Assembly: GCA_034113365.1 (NCBI GenBank)
Contig: JAXEXP010000134.1
Location: 1-43,076 of the forward strand
Length of the DNA stretch: 43,076 nucleotides
Direction of reading: 5' to 3'
DNA from: Spyradocola sp034113365
GTDB lineage: Bacteria; Bacillota; Clostridia; Christensenellales; UBA1750
Shown here piece by piece: positions 15,864-24,417 of this stretch. A program made the translations under genes and the position numbers. Position 1 is the first letter of the stretch. Every line of letters starts with the position of its first letter. Below the pieces are notes generated by a model. It worked only from the letters and a program-made list of their open reading frames with translations, ran no database searches and was not told where the DNA came from.

Positions 15864-16636
15864 TTACGTACAAAACACCAGCCGAGATCGAAAAAATGCG
15901 CAGGGCGGGCGTCGTGCTCTACGAAGCCCTCAAGGCCGTAAAGGCCGCCGTCCGCCCCGGCGTCACCACGCTGGAATTGGACAGCGTAGCCGAGCGCGTC
16001 ATTCGATCCTACGGCGCCATCCCCTCCGAGAAGGGCTACGAGGGCTTCCCCGGCTCCATCTGCGCGTCGCCTGACGACATGGTGGTCCACGGCATCCCCT
16101 CCGATAAGGTCGTGCTCAAGGAGGGCCAGATCATCTCCATCGACTGCACCGTGCTGCTGGACGGCTACCAGGTGGACGCGGCCAGAACCTTCCCCGTCGG
16201 GAAGATCTCCGCGGAAGCCCAGGCCCTCATCGACGCGGCAAAGGAAGCCTTTGGAAAAGGAATGGAACAGGCGCTGGCCGGAAACCGCATAGGAGACATA
16301 TCAAACGCCATTCAAACTTGCGTTGAGGGACATGGGTATGGAGTAGTGCGCAGCCTGTGCGGCCACGGGATCGGCAAAGAGATGCACGAGGACCCCGAGG
16401 TTCCAAACTTCGGGCGCGCGGGCCACGGCCTGCGGCTTCGTGAAGGGCTGTGCATCGCGGTGGAGCCCATGATCACGGCGGGGGACTACAAGGTCTACAT
16501 CGCCGCGGACGATTGGGCGTTCCTCACCCGCGACCACTCCCTGAGTGCGCACTATGAGAACACTTTGGCCATTACCGCGTCGGGCGCTCCGCTGATCCTC
16601 ACCATGCCGAACGGTTTCGAAGGAGAGGACGTATGA
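15860..16636 (+). CDS. map: type I methionine aminopeptidase
   Basis: It removes the initiator Met from nascent proteins. I chose ATG 15860, which overlaps the adk stop as ATGA, rather than the upstream GTG at 15851. The product has 258 residues. The two-metal pita-bread fold is complete: ISIDCTVLLDGYQVDAARTFPVG with two ligand Asp residues, CGHGIGKEMHEDPEVPNFG with the ligand His, then AVEPMITAG and a final TREHS-like TRDHSLSAHYENTLAIT with ligand Glu residues. The stop overlaps the next gene by four bases. Confidence 0.97.
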   Translation: MITYKTPAEIEKMRRAGVVLYEALKAVKAAVRPGVTTLELDSVAERVIRSYGAIPSEKGYEGFPGSICASPDDMVVHGIPSDKVVLKEGQIISIDCTVLLDGYQVDAARTFPVGKISAEAQALIDAAKEAFGKGMEQALAGNRIGDISNAIQTCVEGHGYGVVRSLCGHGIGKEMHEDPEVPNFGRAGHGLRLREGLCIAVEPMITAGDYKVYIAADDWAFLTRDHSLSAHYENTLAITASGAPLILTMPNGFEGEDV

Positions 16637-16914
16637 GCCTGAACGAATTCACGCTTGGACAAGTCGTCCAGTCGACGCAGGGCCGCGACGCCGGAAGGGA
16701 CTTCGTGGTGGTGGGCATCATAGACCAAAGCTATGTGCTGATCGCCGACGGCGCTCTTAGGCGGATCGACCGGCCAAAGAAGAAAAAAGTCAAGCACTTA
16801 ATTCCAAAGCAGGAATTATTTTCCAGTCTTAAGGAAAAGCTAACCTGCGGGCAGAGAGTCTACGACTCCGAGATCCGCAAGGCATTGGCCTCCTTAAGGG
16901 ATCAAGGATTGTAA
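16633..16914 (+). CDS. KOW-domain RNA-binding protein
   Basis: The 93-residue product resembles the L14e/L6e/L27e-like KOW proteins that Clostridia carry between map and infA. The KOW-like strand pair lies at LGQVVQSTQGRDAGRDFVVVGIIDQSYVLIADG (about residues 8-40), followed by the basic patch RPKKKKVKHL. The C-terminal half is a helix-rich tail. The start overlaps the map stop (ATGA), which argues for coupled translation and a role at the ribosome. The exact function is not established to my knowledge. Confidence 0.85.
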   Translation: MSLNEFTLGQVVQSTQGRDAGRDFVVVGIIDQSYVLIADGALRRIDRPKKKKVKHLIPKQELFSSLKEKLTCGQRVYDSEIRKALASLRDQGL

Positions 16915-16941
16915 AGCGCCTTGCAAGGAGGTTTAGTATAA

Positions 16942-17163
16942 GTGTCTAAGCAGGATGTAATCGAAGTGGAAGGCACGGTCACGGAGGCTTACCCGAATGC
17001 CATGTTCCAGGTGGAGCTGCCCAATGGCCATAAGATCCTCGCGCACATATCCGGCAAGCTTAGGATGAACTTCATCCGGATCCTTCCGGGTGACAAAGTA
17101 ACCATAGAGCTCTCGCCCTATGACCTGACCAGGGGAAGGATCACCTGGCGCGGCAAGGCGTAA
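16942..17163 (+). CDS. infA: translation initiation factor IF-1
   Basis: IF-1 is an OB-fold protein that blocks the A site during initiation. The start is GTG 16942, 10 nt after AAGGAGG. The 73-residue product reads MSKQDVIEVEGTVTEAYPNAMFQVELPNGHKILAHISGKLRMNFIRILPGDKV and ends with SPYDLTRGRITWRGKA. This is the near-invariant family text with one extra C-terminal residue. Confidence 0.97.
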   Translation: MSKQDVIEVEGTVTEAYPNAMFQVELPNGHKILAHISGKLRMNFIRILPGDKVTIELSPYDLTRGRITWRGKA

Positions 17164-17191
17164 CACAATCAAAGCAACGGAGGGAACAAAC

Positions 17192-17305
17192 ATGAAAGTT
17201 AGACCGTCTGTAAAGCCGATCTGCGAAAAGTGCAAGATCATCAAGCGCAAGGGCCGCGTCATGGTCATCTGCGAGAATCCGAAGCACAAGCAGCGTCAGG
17301 GCTAA
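17192..17305 (+). CDS. rpmJ: 50S ribosomal protein L36, zinc-binding form
   Basis: This 37-residue protein completes the large subunit near the GTPase centre. The start is ATG 17192 after GGAGGG and the stop is TAA 17303-17305. Cys11, Cys14, Cys27 and His32 form the zinc site of the C+ form. The opening MKVRPSVKPICEKCK is canonical. It lies between infA and a 128-nt gap before rpsM. Confidence 0.96.
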   Translation: MKVRPSVKPICEKCKIIKRKGRVMVICENPKHKQRQG

Positions 17306-17433
17306 AAGTACCGCTTTTATCTGATTACGTAGTGCGGCTGCACGGGAGCGATCCTGTGAACTGCGTGATTTTGATAGAATATACCAAATTCACAACGAGT
17401 TGACCTACTAAAACACGGAGGTGTTGAGGCACA

Positions 17434-17808
17434 ATGGCACGTATTGCGGGTGTTGACCTGCCCAGAGAAAAGCGCGTCGAAATCGGACTGACCTACATCT
17501 TTGGCATCGGCAGAACCACTGCCGACAAGATCCTTGCGGAAACCGGCATCAATCCGGATACCCGCGTCAAGGATCTGAGCGAAACCGAAGTGGCGCAGCT
17601 TAGGGATTATATCGAACACAACCTGAAGGTGGAGGGCGATCTCCGCCGCGAGGTTTCTCTCAATATCAAGCGTCTTGTCGAGATCGGCTGCTACCGCGGC
17701 GTTCGTCATCGCCGTGGCCTGCCCGTGCGCGGACAGTCCACCAAGCAGAACGCTCGTACCCGCACGGGCCCCAAGAAGCAGGTCGCGGGCAAGAAGAAGG
17801 CCAAGTAA
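17434..17808 (+). CDS. rpsM: 30S ribosomal protein S13
   Basis: S13 bridges to the large subunit (B1a/B1b) and touches P-site tRNA with its tail. The 124-residue product reads MARIAGVDLPREKRVEIGLTYIFGIGRTTADKIL, then YRGVRHRRGLPVRGQSTKQNARTRTGPKKQ, the RNA-binding end. The 128 nt in front of it (17306-17433) is the longest gap in the superoperon. It has a small GTGC-GGCT-GCAC hairpin but no promoter I would defend. Confidence 0.97.
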   Translation: MARIAGVDLPREKRVEIGLTYIFGIGRTTADKILAETGINPDTRVKDLSETEVAQLRDYIEHNLKVEGDLRREVSLNIKRLVEIGCYRGVRHRRGLPVRGQSTKQNARTRTGPKKQVAGKKKAK

Positions 17809-17834
17809 GAGCCTGAACGATAGGAGGGAACATC

Positions 17835-18239
17835 ATGGCGAAGACCACTAAAGTGACCAAGCGTGTGGTTCGCAGACGCAAGGAGCGCAAGAACGTCGAG
17901 CGCGGCGCTGCGCACATCGCTTCGTCCTTCAATAACACCATCGTTACCATCACCGACACCGCCGGCAACGCCCTGTCCTGGGCGAGCGCGGGCGGCCTGG
18001 GCTTCCGCGGCAGCAAGAAGTCCACGCCCTTTGCGGCGCAGATGGCTGCCGAGACGGCTGCGAAGGCTGCCATGGAGCATGGCCTCAAGACCGTCGAAGT
18101 GTACGTCAAGGGCCCCGGTTCCGGCCGTGAGGCGGCGATCCGTTCGCTGCAGGCTGCCGGCCTGGAGGTTTCCATGATCAAGGACGTGACCCCCATTCCT
18201 CACAATGGCTGCCGTCCCCCCAAGCGCAGAAGAGTTTAA
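17835..18239 (+). CDS. rpsK: 30S ribosomal protein S11
   Basis: S11 forms the platform near the mRNA exit with S7. The 134-residue product contains GAAHIASSFNNTIVTITDTAGNALSWASAGGLGFRGSKKSTPFAAQ and ends IKDVTPIPHNGCRPPKRRRV, both diagnostic. The GGAGGG site is just upstream. Confidence 0.97.
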   Translation: MAKTTKVTKRVVRRRKERKNVERGAAHIASSFNNTIVTITDTAGNALSWASAGGLGFRGSKKSTPFAAQMAAETAAKAAMEHGLKTVEVYVKGPGSGREAAIRSLQAAGLEVSMIKDVTPIPHNGCRPPKRRRV

Positions 18240-18260
18240 TACAGGAGGTAAAGATAAGCC

Positions 18261-18887
18261 ATGGCACGTTATACTGGTTCTGTTTGCCGCCTGTGCAGAC
18301 GCGAGGGCACCAAGCTCTTCCTCAAGGGCGACCGCTGCTATTCCGCAAAGTGCGCCATCTCCAAGCGCCCCACCCCTCCCGGCCAGCATGGTCAGGCAAG
18401 GGCCAAGAAGATGAGCGAGTACGGCATGCAGCTGCGTGAGAAGCAGAAGGTCCGCCGCACCTACGGCGTGCTGGAGACGCAGTTCCGCCGCACCTTTGAA
18501 AACGCAGACCGCCTCAAGGGCATCACCGGTGACAACCTGCTGATCCTGCTTGAGCGCCGTCTGGACAACGTCGTCTACCGTCTGGGTCTGGCCTCCTCCA
18601 GAGCGCAGGCCCGTCAGTTCGTCCGTCACGGTCACATCACCGTCAACGGCAAGAAGGTCAACATCCCCTCCTTCGAGGTGGAGGCCGGCCAGGTCATCGG
18701 CGTGCGCGAGCACAGCCGTGACATGGAGCACTTCAAGGCGCTGCGCGAGGGCACGACCCACGTCGTCCCCAAGTGGCTGACCTTTGAGGCGGAGCAGCTG
18801 CAGGGCACCGTCAATGCGCTGCCCACCCGCGAGGACGTCGATATGGCGTTCGAGGAGCACCTCATCGTCGAGCTGTACTCCAAGTAA
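18261..18887 (+). CDS. rpsD: 30S ribosomal protein S4, zinc-binding form
   Basis: S4 is a primary 16S-binding protein that starts assembly. It also regulates its own synthesis in several bacteria and promotes antitermination. The 208-residue product begins MARYTGSVCRLCRREG and has a four-Cys zinc site (CRLC and the later CYSAKC). The S4 RNA-binding domain is RLDNVVYRLGLASSRAQARQFVRHGHITVNGKKVNIPSF. Its location in the alpha operon between rpsK and rpoA is the ancestral order, unlike the separate rpsD of Bacillus. Confidence 0.97.
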   Translation: MARYTGSVCRLCRREGTKLFLKGDRCYSAKCAISKRPTPPGQHGQARAKKMSEYGMQLREKQKVRRTYGVLETQFRRTFENADRLKGITGDNLLILLERRLDNVVYRLGLASSRAQARQFVRHGHITVNGKKVNIPSFEVEAGQVIGVREHSRDMEHFKALREGTTHVVPKWLTFEAEQLQGTVNALPTREDVDMAFEEHLIVELYSK

Positions 18888-18973
18888 GCGTTCGGCAAGT
18901 GAGGATGCGCCCAATGCGCTTGCACCAATCTTACCGCAATGCAACTTGTGCTTGATGAGGAGGGATAGAGCCT

Positions 18974-19918
18974 ATGATAGAAATGGAAAAGCCCAGAATC
19001 GAGTGTGTCGAGATCAGCGAAGGCAACCTGTACGGAAAGTTCGTCGTAGAGCCGCTGGAGCGCGGTTTTGGCACGACCTTGGGCAATTCACTGCGCAGGA
19101 TTTTGCTTTCCTCGTTGCCCGGCGTGGCGGTCTCCTCTGTCCGCATCGAGGGCGTCTTGCATGAGTTTTCCACGATCCCTGGGGTCAAGGAGGATGTCAC
19201 CGAGATCATCCTCAACCTCAAGGCGTTGTCCGCAAAGCTGTATTGCGACGGCCCCAAGGTCGTCACCATCAACGCCTCCGGCGAGTGCGTGGTGACGGCC
19301 GGGGACATCGTTTGCGATGAACAGGTCGAGATCGTCAATCCCGACCTGGTCATTGCGACCTTGAATGAGGATGCGCACCTGAACATGGAGATCACGCTGT
19401 GCAAGGGCCGCGGTTATGTATCGTCTGACCGCAACAAGACCCCCAACATGCCCATCGGCGTGCTGCCCGTGGACTCCATCTTCACCCCCATCCGCAAGGT
19501 CAATTACACCATCGAGAACACGCGCGTAGGCCAGATGACGGACTACGACAAGCTCACCCTCGAGGTGTGGACAGATGGAAGCATCAAGCCGGATGAAGCC
19601 ACCTCTATGGCGGCGAAGATTCTATCCGAGCATCTCATGCTGTTTATCAATCTTACCGAAAACGTTGTGCCGGTGGACTTCAACGAGCCGGAAGACAACA
19701 AGATGGAAAAGGTGCAGGAGATGACCATCGAAGAGTTGGATCTTTCCGTCCGCGCCTACAACTGCCTCAAGCGCGCCAACATCAACACGGTCGCCGAGTT
19801 GATCCAGCGCAACGAGGAAGACATGATGAAAGTGCGCAACCTGGGCAAGAAATCGCTCGAGGAAGTGGAGCAGAAGCTCGCCGCGCTGGGCCTCGGCCTG
19901 CGCCGCAGCGAGGAGTAA
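18974..19918 (+). CDS. rpoA: RNA polymerase alpha subunit
   Basis: Alpha forms the dimer platform of RNA polymerase and binds promoter UP elements and activators. The 314-residue product has the assembly domain (GNLYGKFVVEPLERGFGTTLGNSLRRILLSSLPG at about residues 17-50) and an acidic linker around residue 240. The C-terminal helix-hairpin-helix domain is TIEELDLSVRAYNCLKRANINTVAELIQRNEEDMMKVRNLGKKSLEEV. GGAGGG lies 9 nt upstream. The 86-nt gap before it shows no obvious regulatory element. Confidence 0.97.
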   Translation: MIEMEKPRIECVEISEGNLYGKFVVEPLERGFGTTLGNSLRRILLSSLPGVAVSSVRIEGVLHEFSTIPGVKEDVTEIILNLKALSAKLYCDGPKVVTINASGECVVTAGDIVCDEQVEIVNPDLVIATLNEDAHLNMEITLCKGRGYVSSDRNKTPNMPIGVLPVDSIFTPIRKVNYTIENTRVGQMTDYDKLTLEVWTDGSIKPDEATSMAAKILSEHLMLFINLTENVVPVDFNEPEDNKMEKVQEMTIEELDLSVRAYNCLKRANINTVAELIQRNEEDMMKVRNLGKKSLEEVEQKLAALGLGLRRSEE

Positions 19919-20003
19919 GCGCCCCGCACCGTCAAAACGAACTGATGTCAGACGCCCGCGGAAAAAACATGCTCCCGGGTGATTCGCAAGGAGGGAAACA
20001 ACC

Positions 20004-20516
20004 ATGGCCACTGAACGCAAGCTCGGCCGTCCGGCTGACCAGCGTAAGGCACTCCTGCGCAACCAGGTCTCTCAGCTGATCTGGAACGGCAAGATCGTCA
20101 CCACCCTGGATCGCGCTAAGGAAGTGCGCTCCATCGCGGAAAAGCTCATTACTCTTGCTATGCGTGAGTGTGATAACACTGTTGAGGTCACCAAGACCTA
20201 CAAGAACGACAAGGGTCAGGAGGTCACCGAGACCTTCGTCAACGACGCGCCTTCCAAGCTGCATGCGCGCCGCATCCTGATGTCCTACCTGTACGACATC
20301 CAGGAGACCAAGAAGGACGATGAGTCCAAGTCCGAATACAAGGCCCGCACCAAGGACAACAAGCACCCCATCATCGAGAAGATGTTCCGCGAGTATGCGC
20401 CCAAGTACAACAAGCGCAAGGCGGAGCTCGGCCAGGGCGGCGGTTACACCCGCATCCTGAAGATGGGCCCCCGCAAGGGCGACGGCGCCGAAATGGTGAT
20501 CCTGGAGCTCATCTAA
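20004..20516 (+). CDS. rplQ: 50S ribosomal protein L17 with internal extension
   Basis: L17 lies near the tunnel exit. The ends are canonical: RKLGRPADQRKALLRNQVSQLI at the start, AKEVRSIAEKLITLA, and GGGYTRILKMGPRKGDGAEMVILEL at the end. The product is 170 residues against roughly 115-130 in most bacteria. A charged insert of about 50 residues lies at roughly 55-115 (rich in K, D, E, Y). I believe similar long forms occur in other Clostridia. It is the last gene of the superoperon, followed directly by a terminator. Confidence 0.95.
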   Translation: MATERKLGRPADQRKALLRNQVSQLIWNGKIVTTLDRAKEVRSIAEKLITLAMRECDNTVEVTKTYKNDKGQEVTETFVNDAPSKLHARRILMSYLYDIQETKKDDESKSEYKARTKDNKHPIIEKMFREYAPKYNKRKAELGQGGGYTRILKMGPRKGDGAEMVILELI

Positions 20517-20534
20517 TTCGCAGGGAAGATCAAA

Positions 20535-20566
20535 AGAGGACATCCAGCCCGGATGCCCTCTTTTTG
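20535..20566 (+). terminator. terminator of the ribosomal superoperon
   Basis: AGAGGACATCC (20535-20545) pairs with GGATGCCCTCT (20551-20561) with one A/C mismatch and a 5-nt loop. A run of five Ts follows. Confidence 0.9.
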
Positions 20567-20686
20567 CGTTTTGGTGAGGTACATCCGGCTGGAGTATGCG
20601 GTTTTCGTTTCGGTCCAAGGGAGTTCACTATTGTTTTTTGTGAAAGCGTCCAGTTGTTTCCAAATGGATAAACCATGCCGGAGAGA

Positions 20687-20715
20687 TTGACAAGGAAGCG
20701 TTTTCCATATAATCT
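20687..20715 (+). promoter_or_regulatory. promoter of the HEAT-repeat gene
   Basis: TTGACA (20687-20692) is followed by TATAAT at 20708-20713 (15-bp spacing). The overlapping TAATCT at 20710-20715 gives 17 bp. Either way it lies about 40 nt ahead of the start codon. Confidence 0.65.
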
Positions 20716-20750
20716 AATAGTGGACAAGCTTGCGAAACGGAGTGAGGAAT

Positions 20751-21899
20751 ATGACCTGGTTCCGGGTTGAGAATATGAAAAAGAACCGCAACGTGGCGGC
20801 GCTGGGCAAGGTGGTGCGGCGCAGCCGCGGCGCGCGGCAGCAGGAGGCGGCGCGGGCGCTGGCCGACATCGGCGACGGCGAGGCGACGCGCATGCTGCTG
20901 CAGCTGGCCGCCAGCGACGACATCGCGGTGTGGGAGACGGCGCAGCGCGCGCTGATGGACATCCGCAACGAGGCCGCCATCCCCGCGCTGTGCGACGCGC
21001 TGGTGTCGGGAAACTACGCCGTGACCAAGCCCGTGCTCGCCGCGCTCATCAACATGGACGGCGACCGCGCGCTGGGCGGGCTGCTCAAGGCGCTGGAGGA
21101 CGAGCGCCTCGCCCCGGACGTGCTGGTGGCGCTGCGCGGCAGGAACCGCGCCGAAATGGTGGCCCCGCTCGAGGAGCTGCTGCTGCGCCAGACCGAAAAG
21201 GAGGCCGCCGCCAACAAGACCCGCCTGTGGCAGCAGGCGATGTGCCGCGACGTGGTGGCGCTGCTGTCCGAGGTGGACGACGTCGGCGCTGTCAAGGCGC
21301 TGCACAAGTTCCTCAGGCAGCGCGAGAACGCTCCGGTGCGGCTGCGCATCCAGGCGGCGCACGCATTGGCCGCAAAGGGCCTGCCGGGCGAGGAGGCGCT
21401 GGCCGGCTACGTGGGCGAGGACCTGTCCGACGTGCCCCGCGTGGCGCTGCTGCTCGAGTGCATGCCCAACCAGGAGCTGTGCGACATACTCTTTGAGGTG
21501 ATGCCGCCCAAGAGCGCCGACGAGTTCGGTCAGGCGCTGATGGCGTGCCTGAACCGCATGCCGCCTGAGCTGTGGAAGTACATCGTGCAGCTGCTCGAGC
21601 GGCTGGATCGCGACAACGCCCGCAGCGCGCTGCTGCTGTGGTTCGTGCAGACCAAGGCCGCAAGCGAGGACGCCGCCTACATGCTGGCGCGCCACGGCAA
21701 CACCCGCCCCGTGCTCGTCAAGCGCCTGGTGGACATGGTGCGCTTTGAAGAGCGCGACATCCGCCTGCGCGCGGGCAACCTGCTCAACCGCCTCTACGAC
21801 GACAAGCTCATCACCGAGGAGGGCGTGCACCTGGTGCAGCCGCACAAGGACGACACCGGTGAGGTCACCGATTACGAATACATCGGATACAAGGACTAG
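20751..21899 (+). CDS. HEAT-repeat protein
   Basis: The product has 382 residues. I chose ATG 20751 because GAGG lies a few bases upstream. A TTG 21 nt earlier would place that site inside the gene, and a second ATG at 20775 is a less likely alternative. Successive helix pairs such as QEAARALADIGDGEATRMLLQLAAS, WETAQRALMDIRNEAAIPALCDALVS and RIQAAHALAAKGLPGEEAL are HEAT or PBS-lyase-type repeats across the first 230 residues. The rest is helical. No enzymatic motif, signal peptide or membrane segment is present. Such proteins are scaffolds; the partner is unknown. It sits 12 nt ahead of the arabinofuranosidase gene and shares its transcript. Confidence 0.8.
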   Translation: MTWFRVENMKKNRNVAALGKVVRRSRGARQQEAARALADIGDGEATRMLLQLAASDDIAVWETAQRALMDIRNEAAIPALCDALVSGNYAVTKPVLAALINMDGDRALGGLLKALEDERLAPDVLVALRGRNRAEMVAPLEELLLRQTEKEAAANKTRLWQQAMCRDVVALLSEVDDVGAVKALHKFLRQRENAPVRLRIQAAHALAAKGLPGEEALAGYVGEDLSDVPRVALLLECMPNQELCDILFEVMPPKSADEFGQALMACLNRMPPELWKYIVQLLERLDRDNARSALLLWFVQTKAASEDAAYMLARHGNTRPVLVKRLVDMVRFEERDIRLRAGNLLNRLYDDKLITEEGVHLVQPHKDDTGEVTDYEYIGYKD

Positions 21900-21911
21900 G
21901 AGGACAAAACC

Positions 21912-23396
21912 ATGCAGGCAAAGCTGACCATCGACAGAGACTTTACGCTGGGGAAGATCGACGAGCGCATCTATGGCTCCTTCATCGAGCACCTGGGCCG
22001 CGCGGTGTACACCGGCATCTTCGAGCCCGGCCACGACACCGCCGACGAGCAGGGCTTCCGCCGCGACATCATGGACCTGATCCGCAGGCTCAACATCCCG
22101 ATCATCCGCTACCCGGGCGGCAACTTCGTCTCCGGCTACCGCTGGACCGACGGCATCGGCCCCAAGGAGAGCCGTCCCAAGCGCCTGGACTACGCGTGGG
22201 CGTCGCTCGAGCCCAACCAGTTCGGCATCGACGAGTTCGCCGATTGGTGCAAAAAGGCCGGCACCACCGCGATGGTCGCGGTGAACCTGGGCACCGGCAC
22301 GCCCCAGCAGGCCGCCGACATGGTGGAGTACTGCAACTTCAAGGGCGGCACCTACTGGTCCGATCTGCGCATTAAGAACGGCCACAAGGAGCCCCACAAC
22401 TTCCGCGTCTGGTGCCTGGGCAACGAGATGGACGGCCCGTGGCAGACGGGCGCCAAGACCGCCGACGAGTACGGCCGCATCGCCAACGAGGCCGCCAAGA
22501 TGATGAAGTGGGTCGACCCCACCATTGAGCTGGTCGCCTGCGGTTCCTCCACCGTCGACCTGCCCACCTACCCCGAGTGGGACCGCAAGGTGCTCGAGCA
22601 CACCTATGACAACGTGGACTTCATCTCCATGCACCGCTACTACGGCTACAACGGCAACGTGGAGGACTACCTGGCCAGCTACGCCGACCTGGACGCCTTC
22701 CTCTCCGCGGGCATCGCTGCGGCCGACTACGTCAAGGCCTACAAGCGCTCCAAGAAGGTCATGAAGATCTCGCTGGACGAGTGGAACGCCTGGTACGGCA
22801 CCCACGGCCCCAAGCCCGAGGAGGCCTGGACCGTCGCGCCGCCCATCCACGAGCAGACCTACAACGTCATGGACGCGCTGTGCGTTGGCGGCCTGCTGAC
22901 CACCCTACTCAACCACTCCGACCGCGTGCGCATGGGCTGCATCGCGCAGCTGGTCAACTGCCTGGCCATCCTGATGACCGAGCCGGGCAAGGGCGCCTAC
23001 GCGCAGACCACCTACTATCCCTTCATGCACGCGTCCCTCTACGGCCGCGGCGAGGCCCTGCGCGCCATCCTCAAGGCCCCCAAGCTGGATACCAAGCACG
23101 GCCAAGTGGATTCCGTCGCCAGCGCCGTCACCTTTGACGAGGAAAAGGGCGAGCTGACCGTGTTCGCGCTCAACCTGGCGAACGAGGCCGCGCAGCTGAG
23201 CGTCAACGCCCGCTCCTTCGAGAACCTGTCGCCCATCGAGCACATCGTGCTGGACGGCGAGCTGTTCGCCTGCAACACCTTCGACGCGCCCGAGGCCATC
23301 CTGCCGCACAACGTCGCTGCCGCGCCCTGCACAAAGGGCGTTTCCGACGTCACGCTGCCCGCGCGCTCCTGGAACGTGTTGCGCTACAAGATCTAA
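21912..23396 (+). CDS. GH51 alpha-L-arabinofuranosidase
   Basis: This family releases L-arabinofuranose from arabinan or arabinoxylan oligosaccharides by a retaining mechanism. The 494-residue product, with no signal peptide, is a cytoplasmic enzyme acting on imported oligosaccharides. GSFIEHLGRAVYTGIFEPGH opens the catalytic barrel. The acid/base is Glu172 in VWCLGNEMDGPWQ and the nucleophile is Glu290 in KISLDEWNAWYG. The C-terminal beta-sandwich starts around residue 385. AGGAGGAC precedes the ATG. No transporter or araA/araB/araD in canonical form is visible nearby. The sugar genes just downstream have their own promoter. Confidence 0.92.
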   Translation: MQAKLTIDRDFTLGKIDERIYGSFIEHLGRAVYTGIFEPGHDTADEQGFRRDIMDLIRRLNIPIIRYPGGNFVSGYRWTDGIGPKESRPKRLDYAWASLEPNQFGIDEFADWCKKAGTTAMVAVNLGTGTPQQAADMVEYCNFKGGTYWSDLRIKNGHKEPHNFRVWCLGNEMDGPWQTGAKTADEYGRIANEAAKMMKWVDPTIELVACGSSTVDLPTYPEWDRKVLEHTYDNVDFISMHRYYGYNGNVEDYLASYADLDAFLSAGIAAADYVKAYKRSKKVMKISLDEWNAWYGTHGPKPEEAWTVAPPIHEQTYNVMDALCVGGLLTTLLNHSDRVRMGCIAQLVNCLAILMTEPGKGAYAQTTYYPFMHASLYGRGEALRAILKAPKLDTKHGQVDSVASAVTFDEEKGELTVFALNLANEAAQLSVNARSFENLSPIEHIVLDGELFACNTFDAPEAILPHNVAAAPCTKGVSDVTLPARSWNVLRYKI

Positions 23397-23407
23397 CTTA
23401 CCGCCAC

Positions 23408-23439
23408 ACCGGCGCAGGGAGGCTCCCTGCGCCGGTTTT
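23408..23439 (+). terminator. terminator after the arabinofuranosidase gene
   Basis: ACCGGCGCAGGG (23408-23419) pairs perfectly with CCCTGCGCCGGT (23425-23436) around a 5-nt loop. TTTTC follows. Confidence 0.9.
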
Positions 23440-23484
23440 CTGTTGCATCTTTCGGAACGAGGGGGTCAACTTTTGCGCGTCCGA

Positions 23485-23513
23485 TTGAATGTTGGGTGGG
23501 AACGTGTTAAAAT
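23485..23513 (+). promoter_or_regulatory. promoter of the aldolase-kinase-isomerase unit
   Basis: TTGAAT (23485-23490) and TAAAAT (23508-23513) are 17 bp apart. The aldolase ATG is 37 nt downstream, so these four genes are transcribed separately from the arabinofuranosidase. Confidence 0.75.
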
Positions 23514-23549
23514 ATGGTTTAGAAATACAAAAACCGGGGAGGTCATTTT

Positions 23550-24398
23550 ATGCCTTACGTATCGACTATGGAGATCTATCAGGACGGCCTGAAGCAGGGC
23601 TACGGCACGCCCATGTTCAACTGCATCAACTACGAGATGATCCGCTGGGCCATCGAGACGGCGGAGGAAGAGGGCATGCCCGTGCTCATCGGCCACTACT
23701 TCGGCTTTGAGACCAACATGGACCCCGCCATCGCCGAGCTGGTCACCAAGCACTACGCACAGAAGGCCAAGGTGCCCGTCGCGCTGCACCTGGACCATTG
23801 CCCCACCACCGACATCTGCATCAGCCGCATGAAGTACTTCGACTCCGTGATGATCGACGGCTCGCACTACGACTTTGAGGAGAACGTCCGCATGACCAAG
23901 CAGGTCGTGGACATCGCCCACAAGATGGGCATCGTGGTGGAGGCGGAGCTTGGCAAGGTGGGCAATGCCGGCGACATCAACGACGTCAACAACCCCGACA
24001 CCTACACCGATGTTGCGCAGGCCGTGGAGTTCGTCGAGCGCACCGGCTGCGACAGCCTCGCCATTGCCATCGGCAACGCGCACGGCAATTACGTCGCCAA
24101 GCCCAACCTCGCCTTTGACCGCCTCAAGGAGCTGCGCCAGGCGCTGGATCTGCCGCTGGTGCTGCACGGCGGCTCCGGCATCCCGGACGACCAGTTCGGC
24201 CGCTGCGCCATCGAGGGCATGAGCAAGTTCAACATCTTCACCGAGTTCAACATGGCGCTGTCCAATGCGATGAAGGCTTCGCTGGACGAGGCCAACAAGG
24301 GCGGCCTCAAGGTGCTGTGCGACTGCAAGGAGGCCTGCAAGGAGGTCGTCCGCCACAAGATCCGCATGGTCAACCCCAAGGGCCTGCGCGTGGTGTAA
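23550..24398 (+). CDS. class II (zinc) ketose-phosphate aldolase, FbaA/GatY-like
   Basis: This family cleaves a ketose phosphate to DHAP (or GAP partner) and an aldehyde using zinc. The 282-residue product keeps the catalytic set: Asp82 and zinc ligand His83 in ALHLDHCPTTD, Glu133 in VEAELGKVGN, His178 in IGNAHGNY, and His206 in LHGGSGIPDDQ. Members include fructose-, tagatose- and sulfofructose-phosphate aldolases, so the substrate is open. The neighbours (PfkB kinase, COG2407-type isomerase) suggest a catabolic aldolase rather than the glycolytic enzyme. GGGGAGG lies upstream. Tight spacing (19 nt) to the next gene supports one transcript. Confidence 0.9.
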   Translation: MPYVSTMEIYQDGLKQGYGTPMFNCINYEMIRWAIETAEEEGMPVLIGHYFGFETNMDPAIAELVTKHYAQKAKVPVALHLDHCPTTDICISRMKYFDSVMIDGSHYDFEENVRMTKQVVDIAHKMGIVVEAELGKVGNAGDINDVNNPDTYTDVAQAVEFVERTGCDSLAIAIGNAHGNYVAKPNLAFDRLKELRQALDLPLVLHGGSGIPDDQFGRCAIEGMSKFNIFTEFNMALSNAMKASLDEANKGGLKVLCDCKEACKEVVRHKIRMVNPKGLRVV

Positions 24399-24417
24399 GA
24401 CGCGAAAGGAAAACGCC

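Noticed and set aside
17306..17433. internal promoter before rpsM
   Set aside because: TAGAAT and TATACC are present, but no -35 at proper spacing was found.
20628..22850. 740-residue minus-strand open frame opposite the HEAT and arabinofuranosidase genes
   Set aside because: Low-complexity Val/Gly/Ala/His/Arg-rich translation caused by high GC opposite real genes. The plus-strand proteins have clear families and ribosome-binding sites.
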